Shown: positions 26,677 to 36,090, numbered from the stretch's first letter. The stretch is 64,000 nucleotides of DNA from CALRQJ02 sp943370285 (GCA_943370285.1 CALRQJ020000001.1:248001-312000), one strand, 5' to 3'. Notes: a model not told the origin generated them from the letters alone. Made by a program: numbers and translations.

Positions 26677-27969
26677 ATGACAGAGATTTTTATCATTCTT
26701 GGCCTTATTCTTTTAAACGGAGTTTTTTCAATGGCAGAAATTGCGTTGGTGTCTGCCCGTAAAGCCCGACTAGAGTCGCAGGCCAATAAAGGCGACGCTA
26801 AAGCCAGGGAAGCATTGAAGTTGGCCAACCATCCCGATACCTTTCTATCTACCGTACAAATTGGTATTACCTTAATTGGTATTTTAACAGGTATTTTTTC
26901 CGGAGAAAATATTAAAGATGATGTATTGGCTTTTGTCAATCAGTTTGAAGCGTTACAAGCTTATGCCAATGGTATTTCAACAGCTATCATCGTTATTCTA
27001 ATTACTTATTTCTCTTTGGTATTGGGAGAATTATTGCCCAAACGCATAGGTTTAAGTAAGCCGGAAAATATTGCCAAAGCTGTTGCCGGCCCTATGAACA
27101 TTTTGTCAAAAATCACTTATCCCTTCATATGGTTATTGACAAAAAGCACAACGGTGTTATCGAAAATGTTAGGTATCAAGAGCAATGATGGTCATGTTAC
27201 AGAAGAAGAAATTAAAGCCATTATTAGTGAGGGAACAGAACAAGGAACGATTGAAGAAGCAGAACAAGAAATCATTGAACGATTATTTCATTTAGGCGAT
27301 AGAAATATCACTTCGCTGATGACACACCGCAGCGATATTATTTGGTTAGATGTAAACGACACTGTTACCATTGCCAAAGAACATATGAGTGAAGTGGTGC
27401 ACACCAGTTATCCGCTTTGCGATGGTACTATTGACGATATTAAAGGTGTGGTAAGTGTAAAAGATATTGTATTGGCCAATGATAATACAGTATTGGAATC
27501 GTTGATGAGTAAAGGTTTATTTATTCCGGAGAATAATACCGCATATCAGGTATTAGAACGTTTTAAAGAAACAAAAATTCACAGTGCATTTATTGTAGAT
27601 GAATATGGAACGTTACAAGGTATGATTACCTTAAATGATATCTTGGAAGCGATTGTTGGAGACATACCACAGCCGGATGAAGATGATTATGAAATAACCG
27701 AAAGACAGGATGGATCTTACTTGATAGATGCTCAAATTTCCTTTTATGACTTCTTGAGCTATTTTGACAAAACCGAATGGATGAACGAAGGAGACCAAGA
27801 GTTTGATACCCTTGCCGGCTTTATATTGCATGAATTAGAACGTATTCCTCAAACCGGCGATACCCTGCACTGGAAAGGATTTACCATCGAAATTGTTGAT
27901 ATGGATGTACACCGAATCGACAAACTACTCATTACCATTACCGATGAAATGAAGGCTGATATGCAATAA
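26677..27969 (+). CDS. CNNM/CorC-family transporter (hemolysin C-like)
   Basis: A 430-aa membrane protein. The DUF21/CNNM transmembrane domain occupies about 1-190 with hydrophobic helices and LGELLPKRIGLSKPE. A tandem CBS pair follows (about 205-325; MTHRSDIIWLDVND, HSAFIVDEYGTLQGMITLNDI), then the C-terminal CorC/HlyC domain (about 340-425). The family is implicated in Mg/Co efflux or Na-driven Mg export, controlled by nucleotide binding at CBS. A TTG nine bases upstream is in frame but the ATG at 26677 is preferred, being right after the -7-like box. Confidence 0.93.
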   Translation: MTEIFIILGLILLNGVFSMAEIALVSARKARLESQANKGDAKAREALKLANHPDTFLSTVQIGITLIGILTGIFSGENIKDDVLAFVNQFEALQAYANGISTAIIVILITYFSLVLGELLPKRIGLSKPENIAKAVAGPMNILSKITYPFIWLLTKSTTVLSKMLGIKSNDGHVTEEEIKAIISEGTEQGTIEEAEQEIIERLFHLGDRNITSLMTHRSDIIWLDVNDTVTIAKEHMSEVVHTSYPLCDGTIDDIKGVVSVKDIVLANDNTVLESLMSKGLFIPENNTAYQVLERFKETKIHSAFIVDEYGTLQGMITLNDILEAIVGDIPQPDEDDYEITERQDGSYLIDAQISFYDFLSYFDKTEWMNEGDQEFDTLAGFILHELERIPQTGDTLHWKGFTIEIVDMDVHRIDKLLITITDEMKADMQ

Positions 27970-28089
27970 GTAATTTTGCTAATACAATATCTTAATTTCT
28001 TGTGGATAACAAAGCAGTAGTTTAAGAAACTAATTGATAGTAAATTTACGTCTTAAGAACGGATACAACCCATAAATTCTAACCGAGTC

Positions 28090-28743
28090 ATGATTAACCA
28101 ATTAATGCTTCGGGCTAAAAACTTTTTATCCGGAGAAAATACCGGAGAAGGTAGCCAGAAGGATGATTACTTCTATAACCGCATCTTTTTTCGAAAGGTG
28201 ATTGCTTTTTACGATACCATTTTTGAGCAAATCAATAATGCAGCTGTTCTCAATACCAAAGAAACCTTACAGCCATTTGGTCTTCAATTCGACATCAGTT
28301 TAAAAGATATTATCAAACAATCTGGCAAACCCAAATACCTCTATAACAATAAAAGAGAGAATAATCACAAAGTTGCATTTTATAGGGCATCGGTAAATAA
28401 TCTGTCTGTGTTAATGCAATTGCATTTTCACAACGATGCTTTGTTTTTTATCGGTTTAGACATATCAGTTGGTTTATTAACCGAGAATGAGAAAACAGAA
28501 ATCATCAATAGCATAATACGCAAATATTTGAGTCAGCCTTATTCAAAAGGCAGTAGTTATCCCTTAATTAGAGATGCTCATAAAAATTTTGTGATGATCC
28601 ATGATGATATCAACTTCAATATTTGCTACTTACATGGCCGATACATCAATAGTTATCAAACCTTAAAGCAAGCAATCTTGGGAGATGATATACATGCTCC
28701 AGTGAGCAAAAAAATGAGTGAAAATTTTTACAACGCCTTTTAA
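28090..28743 (+). CDS. Hypothetical cytosolic protein, 217 aa
   Basis: I do not recognise the family. It has no signal or TM segment. The sequence is mixed alpha/beta, with a long polar N-terminus (NFLSGENTGEGSQKDDYFYN) and a core containing KPKYLYNNKRENNHKVAFYR and ALFFIGLDISVG. It follows the CorC-type gene after 120 nt and is convergent with the DUF6702 gene with no space between the stops. No similarity to surrounding genes suggests a role. Confidence 0.7.
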   Translation: MINQLMLRAKNFLSGENTGEGSQKDDYFYNRIFFRKVIAFYDTIFEQINNAAVLNTKETLQPFGLQFDISLKDIIKQSGKPKYLYNNKRENNHKVAFYRASVNNLSVLMQLHFHNDALFFIGLDISVGLLTENEKTEIINSIIRKYLSQPYSKGSSYPLIRDAHKNFVMIHDDINFNICYLHGRYINSYQTLKQAILGDDIHAPVSKKMSENFYNAF

Positions 28744-29232
28744 TTACAAACTGATTGTTGCAGTTGTAGTCGGGAAGTCTAACTTAACCGTTTTGCTATT
28801 ACCATTTGCCTTTACTTGAATCATATTTACTTGTTGGTCTTTGTAATCATGTAACAAGCTATTGGTAATATTCATTTGCTTGACTGAAGTAATATTTTTT
28901 ACTTCAAAATAACTCCAAATGCTACCGTCTTGTAATTCATAACCAACATAACCAAGCGTCAGCGGCTTGCCATCGGCAGAAATGGTAAGGTGGTTTTTGA
29001 TATAGGCCGAAATTAATTTATCGGCTTGGGCTTTATCAACAGGTTTCATCAAATCAATTTTACAAGCACAATTTTTCTTGATGATGGTTTCCAAATCATC
29101 CGTAAATATCCGAACACTCACTTCTACAGATTGCTCTGTAACGTTGTGTTTAATATCGGTCATGCTAACAAAAAAAGGATGACTTAAGGTGAGAAAAGCC
29201 CCAATCACCCACTGAACGAAACTATTTACCAT
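28744..29232 (-). CDS. DUF6702-family exported protein
   Basis: The 162-aa product has an N-terminal hydrophobic segment (1-16, MVNSFVQWVIGAFLTL) followed by SHPFFVSMTDIKHNVTEQSVEVSVRIF. The combination HPF.VS.T.I.HN with a later IFTDDLE is diagnostic of the Bacteroidota DUF6702 family. The start at 29232 is chosen because it puts the hydrophobic segment directly at the N-terminus; the longest frame starts 48 nt upstream. It is divergent from a HupE/UreJ gene followed by an M1 peptidase, a neighbourhood I recall as recurrent in Bacteroidota. The function is not known. Confidence 0.8.
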   Translation of the reverse strand: MVNSFVQWVIGAFLTLSHPFFVSMTDIKHNVTEQSVEVSVRIFTDDLETIIKKNCACKIDLMKPVDKAQADKLISAYIKNHLTISADGKPLTLGYVGYELQDGSIWSYFEVKNITSVKQMNITNSLLHDYKDQQVNMIQVKANGNSKTVKLDFPTTTATISL

Positions 29233-29307
29233 TCGACAATAATTTTTTCCACTCACAAAAGTCTTGATTAAATTGCTCACTTTGTAAAAAATATTACCAA
29301 CGGCTGC

Positions 29308-29952
29308 ATGGGAGATTTTAGCTTATATCTGGAATTAGGCTGGCAACATATTACTGACCTGAAAGGTATTGACCATATACTTTTTGTAACAGCACTCTGT
29401 TTGCGCTATCAATTGGCCGATTGGAAGAAGATACTCATCTTAATAACTGCCTTCACTATCGGTCATTCTATTACTTTAGCCTTAAGTGTGTTCAACATCA
29501 TTAGAATCGATCAATCGTGGATTGAGTTTTTAATACCGATCACCATCCTAATTACTGCCTTTCACAATCTTGCAACACCCAAAAAATCCAAACACAAAAA
29601 CCTGCCTATTCAATACTATTATGCCCTGTTTTTTGGCTTTATTCACGGCATGGGATTTAGTAATTACCTCAAAAGTTTATTGGGCAAGGATGAAAGTATT
29701 GTGCTGCAACTGTTGGCCTTTAACATTGGTTTAGAAATTGGCCAACTTTTGATTGTGTCAGCGGTGATTATGGTTTCCTTTGTAAGCATTAAGCTGATTA
29801 AAATAAACCAAAGAGAATTTTTATTGTTTGTGACAGCAGTAATTATTACGGTTGCTACACAAATGGTGATAGAAAGAAATCCATTTAAACGTACAAAAGA
29901 AATAGTTGCTATTGTAGCACCAACTTTACATCAACATACAAACCAAAACTGA
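29308..29952 (+). CDS. HupE/UreJ-family membrane protein
   Basis: The 214-aa protein has five to six TM helices and family residues GIDHILFVTALC, AFTIGHSITLALS and FFGFIHGMGFSNYL, with conserved His/Asp in the membrane. HupE/UreJ relatives are linked to nickel uptake for hydrogenase or urease, but no such enzymes are here, so the transported metal, if any, is unknown. It is followed 20 nt later by the M1 peptidase gene. The final segment (about 195-214) ends in a His-containing tail, HQHTNQN. Confidence 0.83.
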   Translation: MGDFSLYLELGWQHITDLKGIDHILFVTALCLRYQLADWKKILILITAFTIGHSITLALSVFNIIRIDQSWIEFLIPITILITAFHNLATPKKSKHKNLPIQYYYALFFGFIHGMGFSNYLKSLLGKDESIVLQLLAFNIGLEIGQLLIVSAVIMVSFVSIKLIKINQREFLLFVTAVIITVATQMVIERNPFKRTKEIVAIVAPTLHQHTNQN

Positions 29953-29972
29953 CCATAACCAAACCTTTCAAG

Positions 29973-32297
29973 ATGAAGAAAATTGTATCGTTTTTTGCAT
30001 TCATGCTGTTAGTAGGAGCTGCAGCTAATGCACAGTTTTACAACAATCCGCAGAGTAATCATGGCAATCGCTTTGAAGAATTAGGTTTCTTATTGCCAAC
30101 GCCAAACGAATACCGTACGGCTAGTGGTGCACCCGGACCAAAATATTGGCAACAAAAAGCTGATTATGAAATTGACGTTGAATTAGACGAAGCTAAGAAC
30201 TACGTTTTCGGAAAAGAAACCGTTACCTATTTCAACCAATCCCCCGATGCATTAAGCTATCTATGGTTGCAGTTAGATGAAAATTTTCATCACCCTAACA
30301 GCGACAATAATAGAGACAATACGGGCAAATTCAACAACCGTACAAGCAATGCTGCTTTAGAAGCATTAGATGTAGCTAAACAATTAGATGGCTACGGACT
30401 AAACCTAACTAAAATTGTAGATGCATCCGGCAAACCATTGAAATATACTGTGGTTCAAACGATGATGCGTATTGACTTAGCACAACCATTATTGCCCGGT
30501 CAAAAATTTGTGTTCAAAATTGATTGGAATTACAAATTGAACAACAAAGCAACAGTACGAGGCAGAGGTGGTTATGAATATTTCCCAGAAGATGGCAACA
30601 ACTTGTATTCTATTACACAATGGTATCCAAGAATGGCGGTGTATAGCGATTTTAAAGGCTGGCAACATTTAGCTTTTACAGGTGGTGCAGAATTTGCATT
30701 AACGTTTGGTGATTATAAAATGCGTATTACTGTTCCTGCTGACCATATTGTAGCAAGTACAGGCGAATGTAAAAATTTAAAGCAGGTACTTACATCGGCT
30801 CAATACGATCGTTGGATGAAAGCCCAAACATCAAACGAACCTATTGAAATTGTAACATTAGATGAAGCAAAAGCTGCTGAAAAGCAAAAAAGTACTGCTA
30901 AGAAAACATGGGTTTACGAAGCCAAAAATGTGAGAGATGTTGCCTTTAATTCATCCAGAAAATTTGTTTGGGATGCAATGCCAGTTGATATCGAAGGCAA
31001 AAAAGTGATGGCCATGAGTTATTATGCCAAAGAAGCGTATAGCCTCTACCGCAAATATTCTACAAAAGTAACAGCTCATACTTTAAAAGTTTATAGCAAG
31101 CATACCATTGCATACCCCTACCCTGTTGCCATTTCAGTTGAAGCAGATAATGGCATGGAATATCCAATGATTAGCATGAATTATGGCCGTACAGAAAAAG
31201 ATGGCACTTATAGCGAATCGACTAAATATGGTATGATTGGCGTAATCATTCACGAGGTGGGGCATAACTTCTTTCCAATGATTATCAATAGCGATGAAAG
31301 ACAGTATTGGTGGATGGACGAAGGCTTGAATACATTCGTTCAATTTTTGGCTGAACAAGAGTTTGACAATAATTATCCTTCAAGACGTGGACCGGCACAT
31401 TTAATTGCCAACTACATGCGTATGCCAAAGGAAACATTAGAACCTATTATGACTAAAGGCGATGCAGTTGCCAATGTTGGTTCAAATGCTTATGCAAAAG
31501 CAGCCACAGGTTTGAATATATTAAGAGAAACCATTTTAGGCAGAGAATTATTTGACTTTGCCTTCAAGCAATATGCTCAACGTTGGGCATTCAAACATCC
31601 AACGCCGGCAGAATTATTCCGTACGTTAGAAGATGCAAGTGGTAAAGATTTAGATTGGTTTATTAGAGGTTGGTATTTTGGTACTGACCCTGTAGATATT
31701 GCATTAGACAGTGTAAAATGGTTTAAAATGGATGATGCATCAAATGCAGCTGCATTCAACCAACAACCCTTTGAAGCATTGAGCAAACAACGTTACAAAG
31801 AAGATAAGAGCATTACTTTCGCTACAGACACTGATACAACTTTAAGAGACTTCTATTACTACAATAGAGATGCTGATGCCAACATGAGAGAACAACAGCG
31901 CTTACGTACCGAAGCGGCTCAAAAAGATAATGATAATGCTGCAAAATGGAAGTCTACTAACATTTATGAACTTACTTTTAGTAATGTAGGCGGATTGATT
32001 ATGCCTGTAATTGTAGAATGGACTTTTAAAGATGGTACGAAGGAAGTTGACTATGTACCTGTTACTGCTTGGAGAGCCAATGAAAAACAGTTCTCAAAAG
32101 TATTTATGAAAGGAAAAGAAGTAGCAGCTATTCGCCTTGACCCGAATAAAGAAACGGCAGACATCAACGAAGAAAACGGTATGTGGCCGGTAAAAGAAAT
32201 GCCTACTCGTTTTCAATTGTTTAAAGCTGGTGGAAATCGTGGCAGAGGCCAAAGCACCGGCGGAAACGCTATGCAAGAAGCACAAAAGAAAAACTAA
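29973..32297 (+). CDS. Secreted M1-family metallopeptidase
   Basis: A 774-aa zinc aminopeptidase-like enzyme with a signal peptide (to about residue 20, NAQ). The N-terminal beta domain (about 45-330) precedes the catalytic domain with NGMEYPMISM and the zinc site HEVGH (427-431); the third ligand Glu450 lies in WWMDEGLNTF. A C-terminal region carries a Gly/Arg/Gln-rich end (GGNRGRGQSTGG). The M1 exopeptidase motif GxMEN is here GMEYP, so aminopeptidase specificity is uncertain. It is downstream of HupE/UreJ and ends at a terminator. Confidence 0.93.
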   Translation: MKKIVSFFAFMLLVGAAANAQFYNNPQSNHGNRFEELGFLLPTPNEYRTASGAPGPKYWQQKADYEIDVELDEAKNYVFGKETVTYFNQSPDALSYLWLQLDENFHHPNSDNNRDNTGKFNNRTSNAALEALDVAKQLDGYGLNLTKIVDASGKPLKYTVVQTMMRIDLAQPLLPGQKFVFKIDWNYKLNNKATVRGRGGYEYFPEDGNNLYSITQWYPRMAVYSDFKGWQHLAFTGGAEFALTFGDYKMRITVPADHIVASTGECKNLKQVLTSAQYDRWMKAQTSNEPIEIVTLDEAKAAEKQKSTAKKTWVYEAKNVRDVAFNSSRKFVWDAMPVDIEGKKVMAMSYYAKEAYSLYRKYSTKVTAHTLKVYSKHTIAYPYPVAISVEADNGMEYPMISMNYGRTEKDGTYSESTKYGMIGVIIHEVGHNFFPMIINSDERQYWWMDEGLNTFVQFLAEQEFDNNYPSRRGPAHLIANYMRMPKETLEPIMTKGDAVANVGSNAYAKAATGLNILRETILGRELFDFAFKQYAQRWAFKHPTPAELFRTLEDASGKDLDWFIRGWYFGTDPVDIALDSVKWFKMDDASNAAAFNQQPFEALSKQRYKEDKSITFATDTDTTLRDFYYYNRDADANMREQQRLRTEAAQKDNDNAAKWKSTNIYELTFSNVGGLIMPVIVEWTFKDGTKEVDYVPVTAWRANEKQFSKVFMKGKEVAAIRLDPNKETADINEENGMWPVKEMPTRFQLFKAGGNRGRGQSTGGNAMQEAQKKN

Positions 32298-32320
32298 ATA
32301 TTATTTATAATAATAACAAG

Positions 32321-32349
32321 AAAGGATACTACATAAAGTGGTATCCTTT
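32321..32349. terminator. Intrinsic terminator between the M1 peptidase and the next gene
   Basis: A 9-bp perfect stem AAAGGATAC / GTATCCTTT with an 11-nt loop and flanking A/T runs, serving two convergent genes. Confidence 0.8.
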
Positions 32350-32350
32350 T

Positions 32351-32896
32351 TTATGTTGGTTCAACAATTGCTAATAAGATATCTATTCCCAAAGGAAATT
32401 CTCCTTGCAAATCAATAATCATTTTTTTACTGCCTTTTGGCTTTATAGCCAACCACGGCGCATTTACACTAGGCACTCCGGCAAAGTTGGTTTTCCCTTC
32501 ATGAAACGATACCGGCTTTTGCCAAACATCAGTTGAAAAAAATTTCGTTTGATGAATACAAAACATATTCCATACAACAATCTTCAATGAACCATCGGTC
32601 AAATGCTCAATACTTAATACATAACGGCCACTCATCCACATCAATACAGCAGTTAGTACATTGCCCAATAATATCAGAAAAACTTGCCAAATTCTTGCAG
32701 CGTTTATTGAATTAAAATCTTGTTGTAATTCAGCAGTAGTCATAGACAAAGTCATGACAGTTACAAAAACCGAACAAGCACAACAAATCAACACTACAAA
32801 CCACAACAATAATTTTTGTCGTTTGGTCACACAAAACAATACTTTGTTTTCTTTCTCCAATGTTTTAAGATAAATTTTGTTTTTACTTTTTTGCAT
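32351..32896 (-). CDS. Hypothetical membrane protein, two TM segments
   Basis: The 181-aa product (start at 32896, MQKSKNKIYLKTLEKENK) has TM helices at about 34-54 and 74-97 and a soluble C-terminal half of about 85 aa with beta-rich sequence. I do not recognise a family. The longer frame from 32956 adds a second hydrophobic stretch and is less natural. A TAAAATTG near-consensus box precedes the start by 15 nt. It is divergent from the esterase gene. Confidence 0.7.
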   Translation of the reverse strand: MQKSKNKIYLKTLEKENKVLFCVTKRQKLLLWFVVLICCACSVFVTVMTLSMTTAELQQDFNSINAARIWQVFLILLGNVLTAVLMWMSGRYVLSIEHLTDGSLKIVVWNMFCIHQTKFFSTDVWQKPVSFHEGKTNFAGVPSVNAPWLAIKPKGSKKMIIDLQGEFPLGIDILLAIVEPT

Positions 32897-32981
32897 ACTT
32901 GGTAAAGCAGCCAATTTTACTACAATGAAACTAATTATGACATTCAAACCATCCAAATCTTATTTTTACAAAAACTAGTGT

Positions 32982-33800
32982 ATGCGATTGTTATTGTTGA
33001 TTGTAAGTAGTAGCATTTTTTCCTTTGCTTTCGCCGGTAAGGCAGATACTATTGCGGTATATAGCAATAGCATGAAAAAAGATATTAAAACCGTAGTTAT
33101 TACACCAAAACAATATGGTAAGAAAAAAAGAACTTTTCCCGTGGTGTATTTACTGCATGGTTATGGAGGCAGTTACAATAATTGGGTAAATAGAGTACCA
33201 GATTTAACAGTCTTGGCCGATAAAAACCAGCTCATCATTGTTTGTCCTGACGGTGCATTCGGCAGTTGGTATTTTGATTCTCCGGTAGATAGCAGCTTCC
33301 GCTACGAAACCTTTGTTGCCAAAGAGTTACCCAATTACATCGATAATAAATATAAAACCATTCGTGACCGTAAAGCAAGAGCAATTACGGGTTTGAGCAT
33401 GGGCGGACATGGCGGTATGTTTTTGGGTTTTAGACATGCCGAAACCTTTGGTGCTTGTGGTAGCATGAGTGGCGCTTTAGATGTTAGTTTAATCACCCGT
33501 GGATACGATATGCAAAAAAGATTAGGCGATACCATCACCAATAAAAAATATTATCAAGATTGGAGTGTGATGAAAGTGATGGAACAATATCCTAAAGACA
33601 GTCTTGCCATTATCATTGATTGTGGTACAGAAGATTTTATTTATGGCATGAGTAAAGCAGCACATGAAAAGATGATGAAATTAAAAATACAACACGATTA
33701 TATTGAAAGACCGGGCAGGCACGACTGGAAATATTGGGACAAAGCAGTACGCTATCAACTCTTATTTTTTAAAGAATTTTTTGAAAAAGGTAGAAAATAA
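32982..33800 (+). CDS. Secreted esterase of the antigen 85 / esterase D-like family
   Basis: A 272-aa alpha/beta hydrolase with a signal peptide (1-18, FAFA). Signature parts are FPVVYLLHGYGGSYNNW (oxyanion region), the nucleophile elbow ITGLSMGGHGGM, a downstream Asp in IIDCGTEDF and the catalytic His in RPGRHDWKYWD. The family includes feruloyl and acetyl-xylan esterases and S-formylglutathione hydrolases. With a signal peptide, an envelope or extracellular substrate is likely. The Crp/Fnr gene starts 12 nt after it. Confidence 0.88.
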   Translation: MRLLLLIVSSSIFSFAFAGKADTIAVYSNSMKKDIKTVVITPKQYGKKKRTFPVVYLLHGYGGSYNNWVNRVPDLTVLADKNQLIIVCPDGAFGSWYFDSPVDSSFRYETFVAKELPNYIDNKYKTIRDRKARAITGLSMGGHGGMFLGFRHAETFGACGSMSGALDVSLITRGYDMQKRLGDTITNKKYYQDWSVMKVMEQYPKDSLAIIIDCGTEDFIYGMSKAAHEKMMKLKIQHDYIERPGRHDWKYWDKAVRYQLLFFKEFFEKGRK

Positions 33801-33812
33801 AATCAACTAACT

Positions 33813-34397
33813 ATGGTAGATGGTATCCATAAACTCAAAACATTTGCTATGGCCATCCATCCGCTACAAGATGAGGCTTGGCAAGATTTTGAATTGATTT
33901 GGCAACCATTTAATGCAAAAAGAAAAATAACGCTTACATCAGCAGGCGATACAGAAAAGCATTTATACTTTGTAACGGAAGGTGTACAAAGAGCATTTTA
34001 TTTAGGTGAAGATGATAAAGAGGCTACATTAGTATTTACGTATCCTTTTTCGTTTTCTGGCGTAGCCGATTCTTTCTTAACACAAACTCCATCTCGTTAT
34101 TATTTTGAAACATTAACGCAAAGCAGTTTTCTAAGAACCACGTATAAGCAAGTAGCAGATTTGATGGACAAACACCACAGCATTGAACGGCTTATTCGCA
34201 AAGCTACTAGTTATGCTTTAGCAGGTGTATTAGAGCGACAAATAGAATTGCAATGCTTTTCGGCTGAACAAAAATTCAGGGTATTATTAACTCGCAGTCC
34301 GCATGTTTTACAATTGATACCACATAAATATTTGGCTTCTTATTTAGGCATTGATGCTACTACTTTCAGTAAATTATTAAGTAGTGTACGATTGTAA
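33813..34397 (+). CDS. Crp/Fnr-family transcriptional regulator
   Basis: A 194-aa protein. The cyclic-nucleotide-binding-like domain spans about 15-125 (GDTEKHLYFVTEGVQRAFY, ATLVFTYPFSFSG). A C-terminal helix-turn-helix contains LIPHKYLASYLGIDATTFSKLL. The cAMP-contact residues are not conserved enough to claim ligand binding. It lies in the esterase transcript and ends in a hairpin before the DinB gene. The start may alternatively be the internal Met at residue 13 (MAIHPLQ). Confidence 0.85.
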   Translation: MVDGIHKLKTFAMAIHPLQDEAWQDFELIWQPFNAKRKITLTSAGDTEKHLYFVTEGVQRAFYLGEDDKEATLVFTYPFSFSGVADSFLTQTPSRYYFETLTQSSFLRTTYKQVADLMDKHHSIERLIRKATSYALAGVLERQIELQCFSAEQKFRVLLTRSPHVLQLIPHKYLASYLGIDATTFSKLLSSVRL

Positions 34398-34421
34398 AAT
34401 CTTGGTGTAGACCAAGATTTT
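34396..34421 (+). terminator. Hairpin terminator at the end of the Crp/Fnr gene
   Basis: An 11-bp perfect stem AAAATCTTGGT / ACCAAGATTTT with a GTAG loop, overlapping the stop codon. The T run is short. Confidence 0.65.
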
Positions 34422-34460
34422 GTTGTTGGAGAAATGACAGCTTTGCTGAAAATTATAATT

Positions 34461-35054
34461 ATGCCAACATACAACACCATCACATTGATAGATAGCTTAG
34501 AAGCAGCTACAGAATCAATACTCAACAAAGCCACTGCTGAATGGCAGTTAACTCCGGCTTCAATCCTTAATCAGATTCCGGCAACAGGTAAATGGAGTGC
34601 AGCACAATGTTTAGACCATTTAAACAGCTATGGTAACTATTATTTGCCCCAGCTACAAAAAGCCATTCAAAAAGCAAAACAGCAACAACAACAACCTACT
34701 ATGAATTTTAACAGTGGTTGGTTGGGTAACTATTTTACCAATTTAATGAAGCCGGAATACAAAGGAAAGCCGAGTAAAAAAATGAAAGCGCCAAAAAATC
34801 ATCTCCCAGCAGAAAAACTAGATGCTGCTTCAGTAGTGGCAACATTTATTCAGCAACAAGAAACATTTTTACTCCTACTTAGAGAGGCTAGAACAATTAA
34901 TTTGAATGCGACTAGAGTGCCCATTTCTATCGCTTCATACATAAAATTAAAATTAGGCGATGTATTGATGTTCTTGGTTGCACATAATCAAAGACATTTA
35001 CTACAGGCTGAAAACAGTTTGAAGGCTATTCAAAAAAAACAAGTGGCCGCTTAA
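34461..35054 (+). CDS. DinB-family protein
   Basis: A 197-aa four-helix-bundle DinB/YfiT-like protein. Metal-ligand His positions appear in AAQCLDHLNSYGNYY and VAHNQRHLLQAENS. Members are metal-dependent transferases or of unknown function, often beside regulators. The ATG at 34461 gives the family-like start; an ATG at 34434 in frame adds nine residues. The last four bases are shared with the rimM stop on the other strand. Confidence 0.82.
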   Translation: MPTYNTITLIDSLEAATESILNKATAEWQLTPASILNQIPATGKWSAAQCLDHLNSYGNYYLPQLQKAIQKAKQQQQQPTMNFNSGWLGNYFTNLMKPEYKGKPSKKMKAPKNHLPAEKLDAASVVATFIQQQETFLLLLREARTINLNATRVPISIASYIKLKLGDVLMFLVAHNQRHLLQAENSLKAIQKKQVAA

Positions 35055-35566
35055 GCGTAAATATCCAATAAACCATCGGGGAGTGTTACATGCACTTCCC
35101 GATTTTCTTTATCAATTTCATCTAATGTTTCTTCATGAATGGGTATGAGTGCCTCATTACCCTTGTACATAATTTTACACAATACTTGCAGTGGCTGTTC
35201 AATCACTTCTAATACTTCACCAATTGGTTCTCCTTCGTTAATCATCATATAACCCAATAATGAAAGCGGTGCAGCGGCATCGGTAAATTGTTCAAAATCT
35301 TTTTGCAGTAACCATACTTCTTTTCGTGTAAGTAACTGAGCCCTTTCCTTACTATCAATTCCTTCTAACTTAACCAATGTTTCATCGTGAGTTTTTCCTT
35401 TTGCATAATCTACAAAGTATGGCAAAAAACTATCTTTCCTGTCTTCTACAAACAAGGTTTCTAATCCTTTCAAATCAGTTTTCTTACCCAAAGCATGTTT
35501 TAGCACTAATTCTCCGGCTACGCCGAAGGTGGCTGCAAATTTTCCTACACTAAAATATTCGTTCAT
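35051..35566 (-). CDS. rimM: Ribosome maturation factor RimM
   Basis: RimM assists 30S head assembly by binding S19. The 171-aa protein has the N-terminal domain (FSVGKFAATFGVAGELVLK) and a C-terminal PRC-barrel part (PLSLLGYMMINEGEPIGEVLEV, ALIPIHEE). The typical order rpsP-rimM is kept, but a strong hairpin lies between them. The ATG at 35566 is preferred over one nine bases upstream. A TTAGTTTG box, one mismatch, lies 6 nt before this ATG and may give an independent transcript. Confidence 0.93.
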   Translation of the reverse strand: MNEYFSVGKFAATFGVAGELVLKHALGKKTDLKGLETLFVEDRKDSFLPYFVDYAKGKTHDETLVKLEGIDSKERAQLLTRKEVWLLQKDFEQFTDAAAPLSLLGYMMINEGEPIGEVLEVIEQPLQVLCKIMYKGNEALIPIHEETLDEIDKENREVHVTLPDGLLDIYA

Positions 35567-35581
35567 GGCTATCAAACTAAT

Positions 35582-35615
35582 AAAAAAGTCCCGTACATAG
35601 GTTCGGGACTTTTTT
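35582..35615 (-). terminator. Terminator-like hairpin between rpsP and rimM
   Basis: A 12-bp perfect stem AAAAAAGTCCCG / CGGGACTTTTTT with a 10-nt loop lies 20 nt after the rpsP stop on the minus strand. Confidence 0.85.
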
Positions 35616-35634
35616 AATGTATTTAACTGATGTT

Positions 35635-36090
35635 TTATGCTTCAGTGCTTTCAGCAGCAGGAGCATCATTAGTTTTTTCTACTTTTTTAATTAAAGGAAC
35701 AGTTCTTCTTGCACGCTGTTCTTTGCGGTGAATTTCACCACGCTTAGTAATGTTGGCTTCATGCTCTTCGTGCCACTGCTGGAATTTAACCATTGCAGCT
35801 GCATCATCGAACAAACCAAGTTTAACACCACGCAACAAGTGTTTCAAATACAACACACCTTTGAAAGAAAGGATACGACGTACAGTATCAGTTGGTTGAG
35901 CACCTTTGTGCAACCATTCCAATGCTTTTTGACGATCTAATTGAATTTGAGCAGGTACAGTTAATGGATTGTAGGTACCTACTTTCTGAATAAATTTCCC
36001 ATCTCTGGGTGCACGGGCATCGGCTACTACTATAAAGTAGAAAGGCCTTTTCTTACTTCCGTGACGTTGAAGTCTCATTTTTACTGCCAT
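35635..36090 (-). CDS. rpsP: 30S ribosomal protein S16 with C-terminal extension
   Basis: The core (1-85) has MAVKMRLQRHGSKKRPFYFI and RDGKFIQKVGTYNPL, standard for S16. The protein is 151 aa, nearly twice the enteric length. The extra C-terminal part (about 85-151; RGEIHRKEQRARR, APAAESTEA) is Lys/Arg/Glu/Ala-rich, as in many Bacteroidota S16 proteins. A TACTTTCG near-consensus box lies 56 nt upstream, leaving a leader in which autoregulation is possible but not shown. Confidence 0.96.
   Translation of the reverse strand: MAVKMRLQRHGSKKRPFYFIVVADARAPRDGKFIQKVGTYNPLTVPAQIQLDRQKALEWLHKGAQPTDTVRRILSFKGVLYLKHLLRGVKLGLFDDAAAMVKFQQWHEEHEANITKRGEIHRKEQRARRTVPLIKKVEKTNDAPAAESTEA

Noticed and set aside
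29233..29280. Sixteen-residue upstream extension of the DUF6702 protein
   Set aside because: The shorter start places the hydrophobic export segment at the N-terminus, as in the family.
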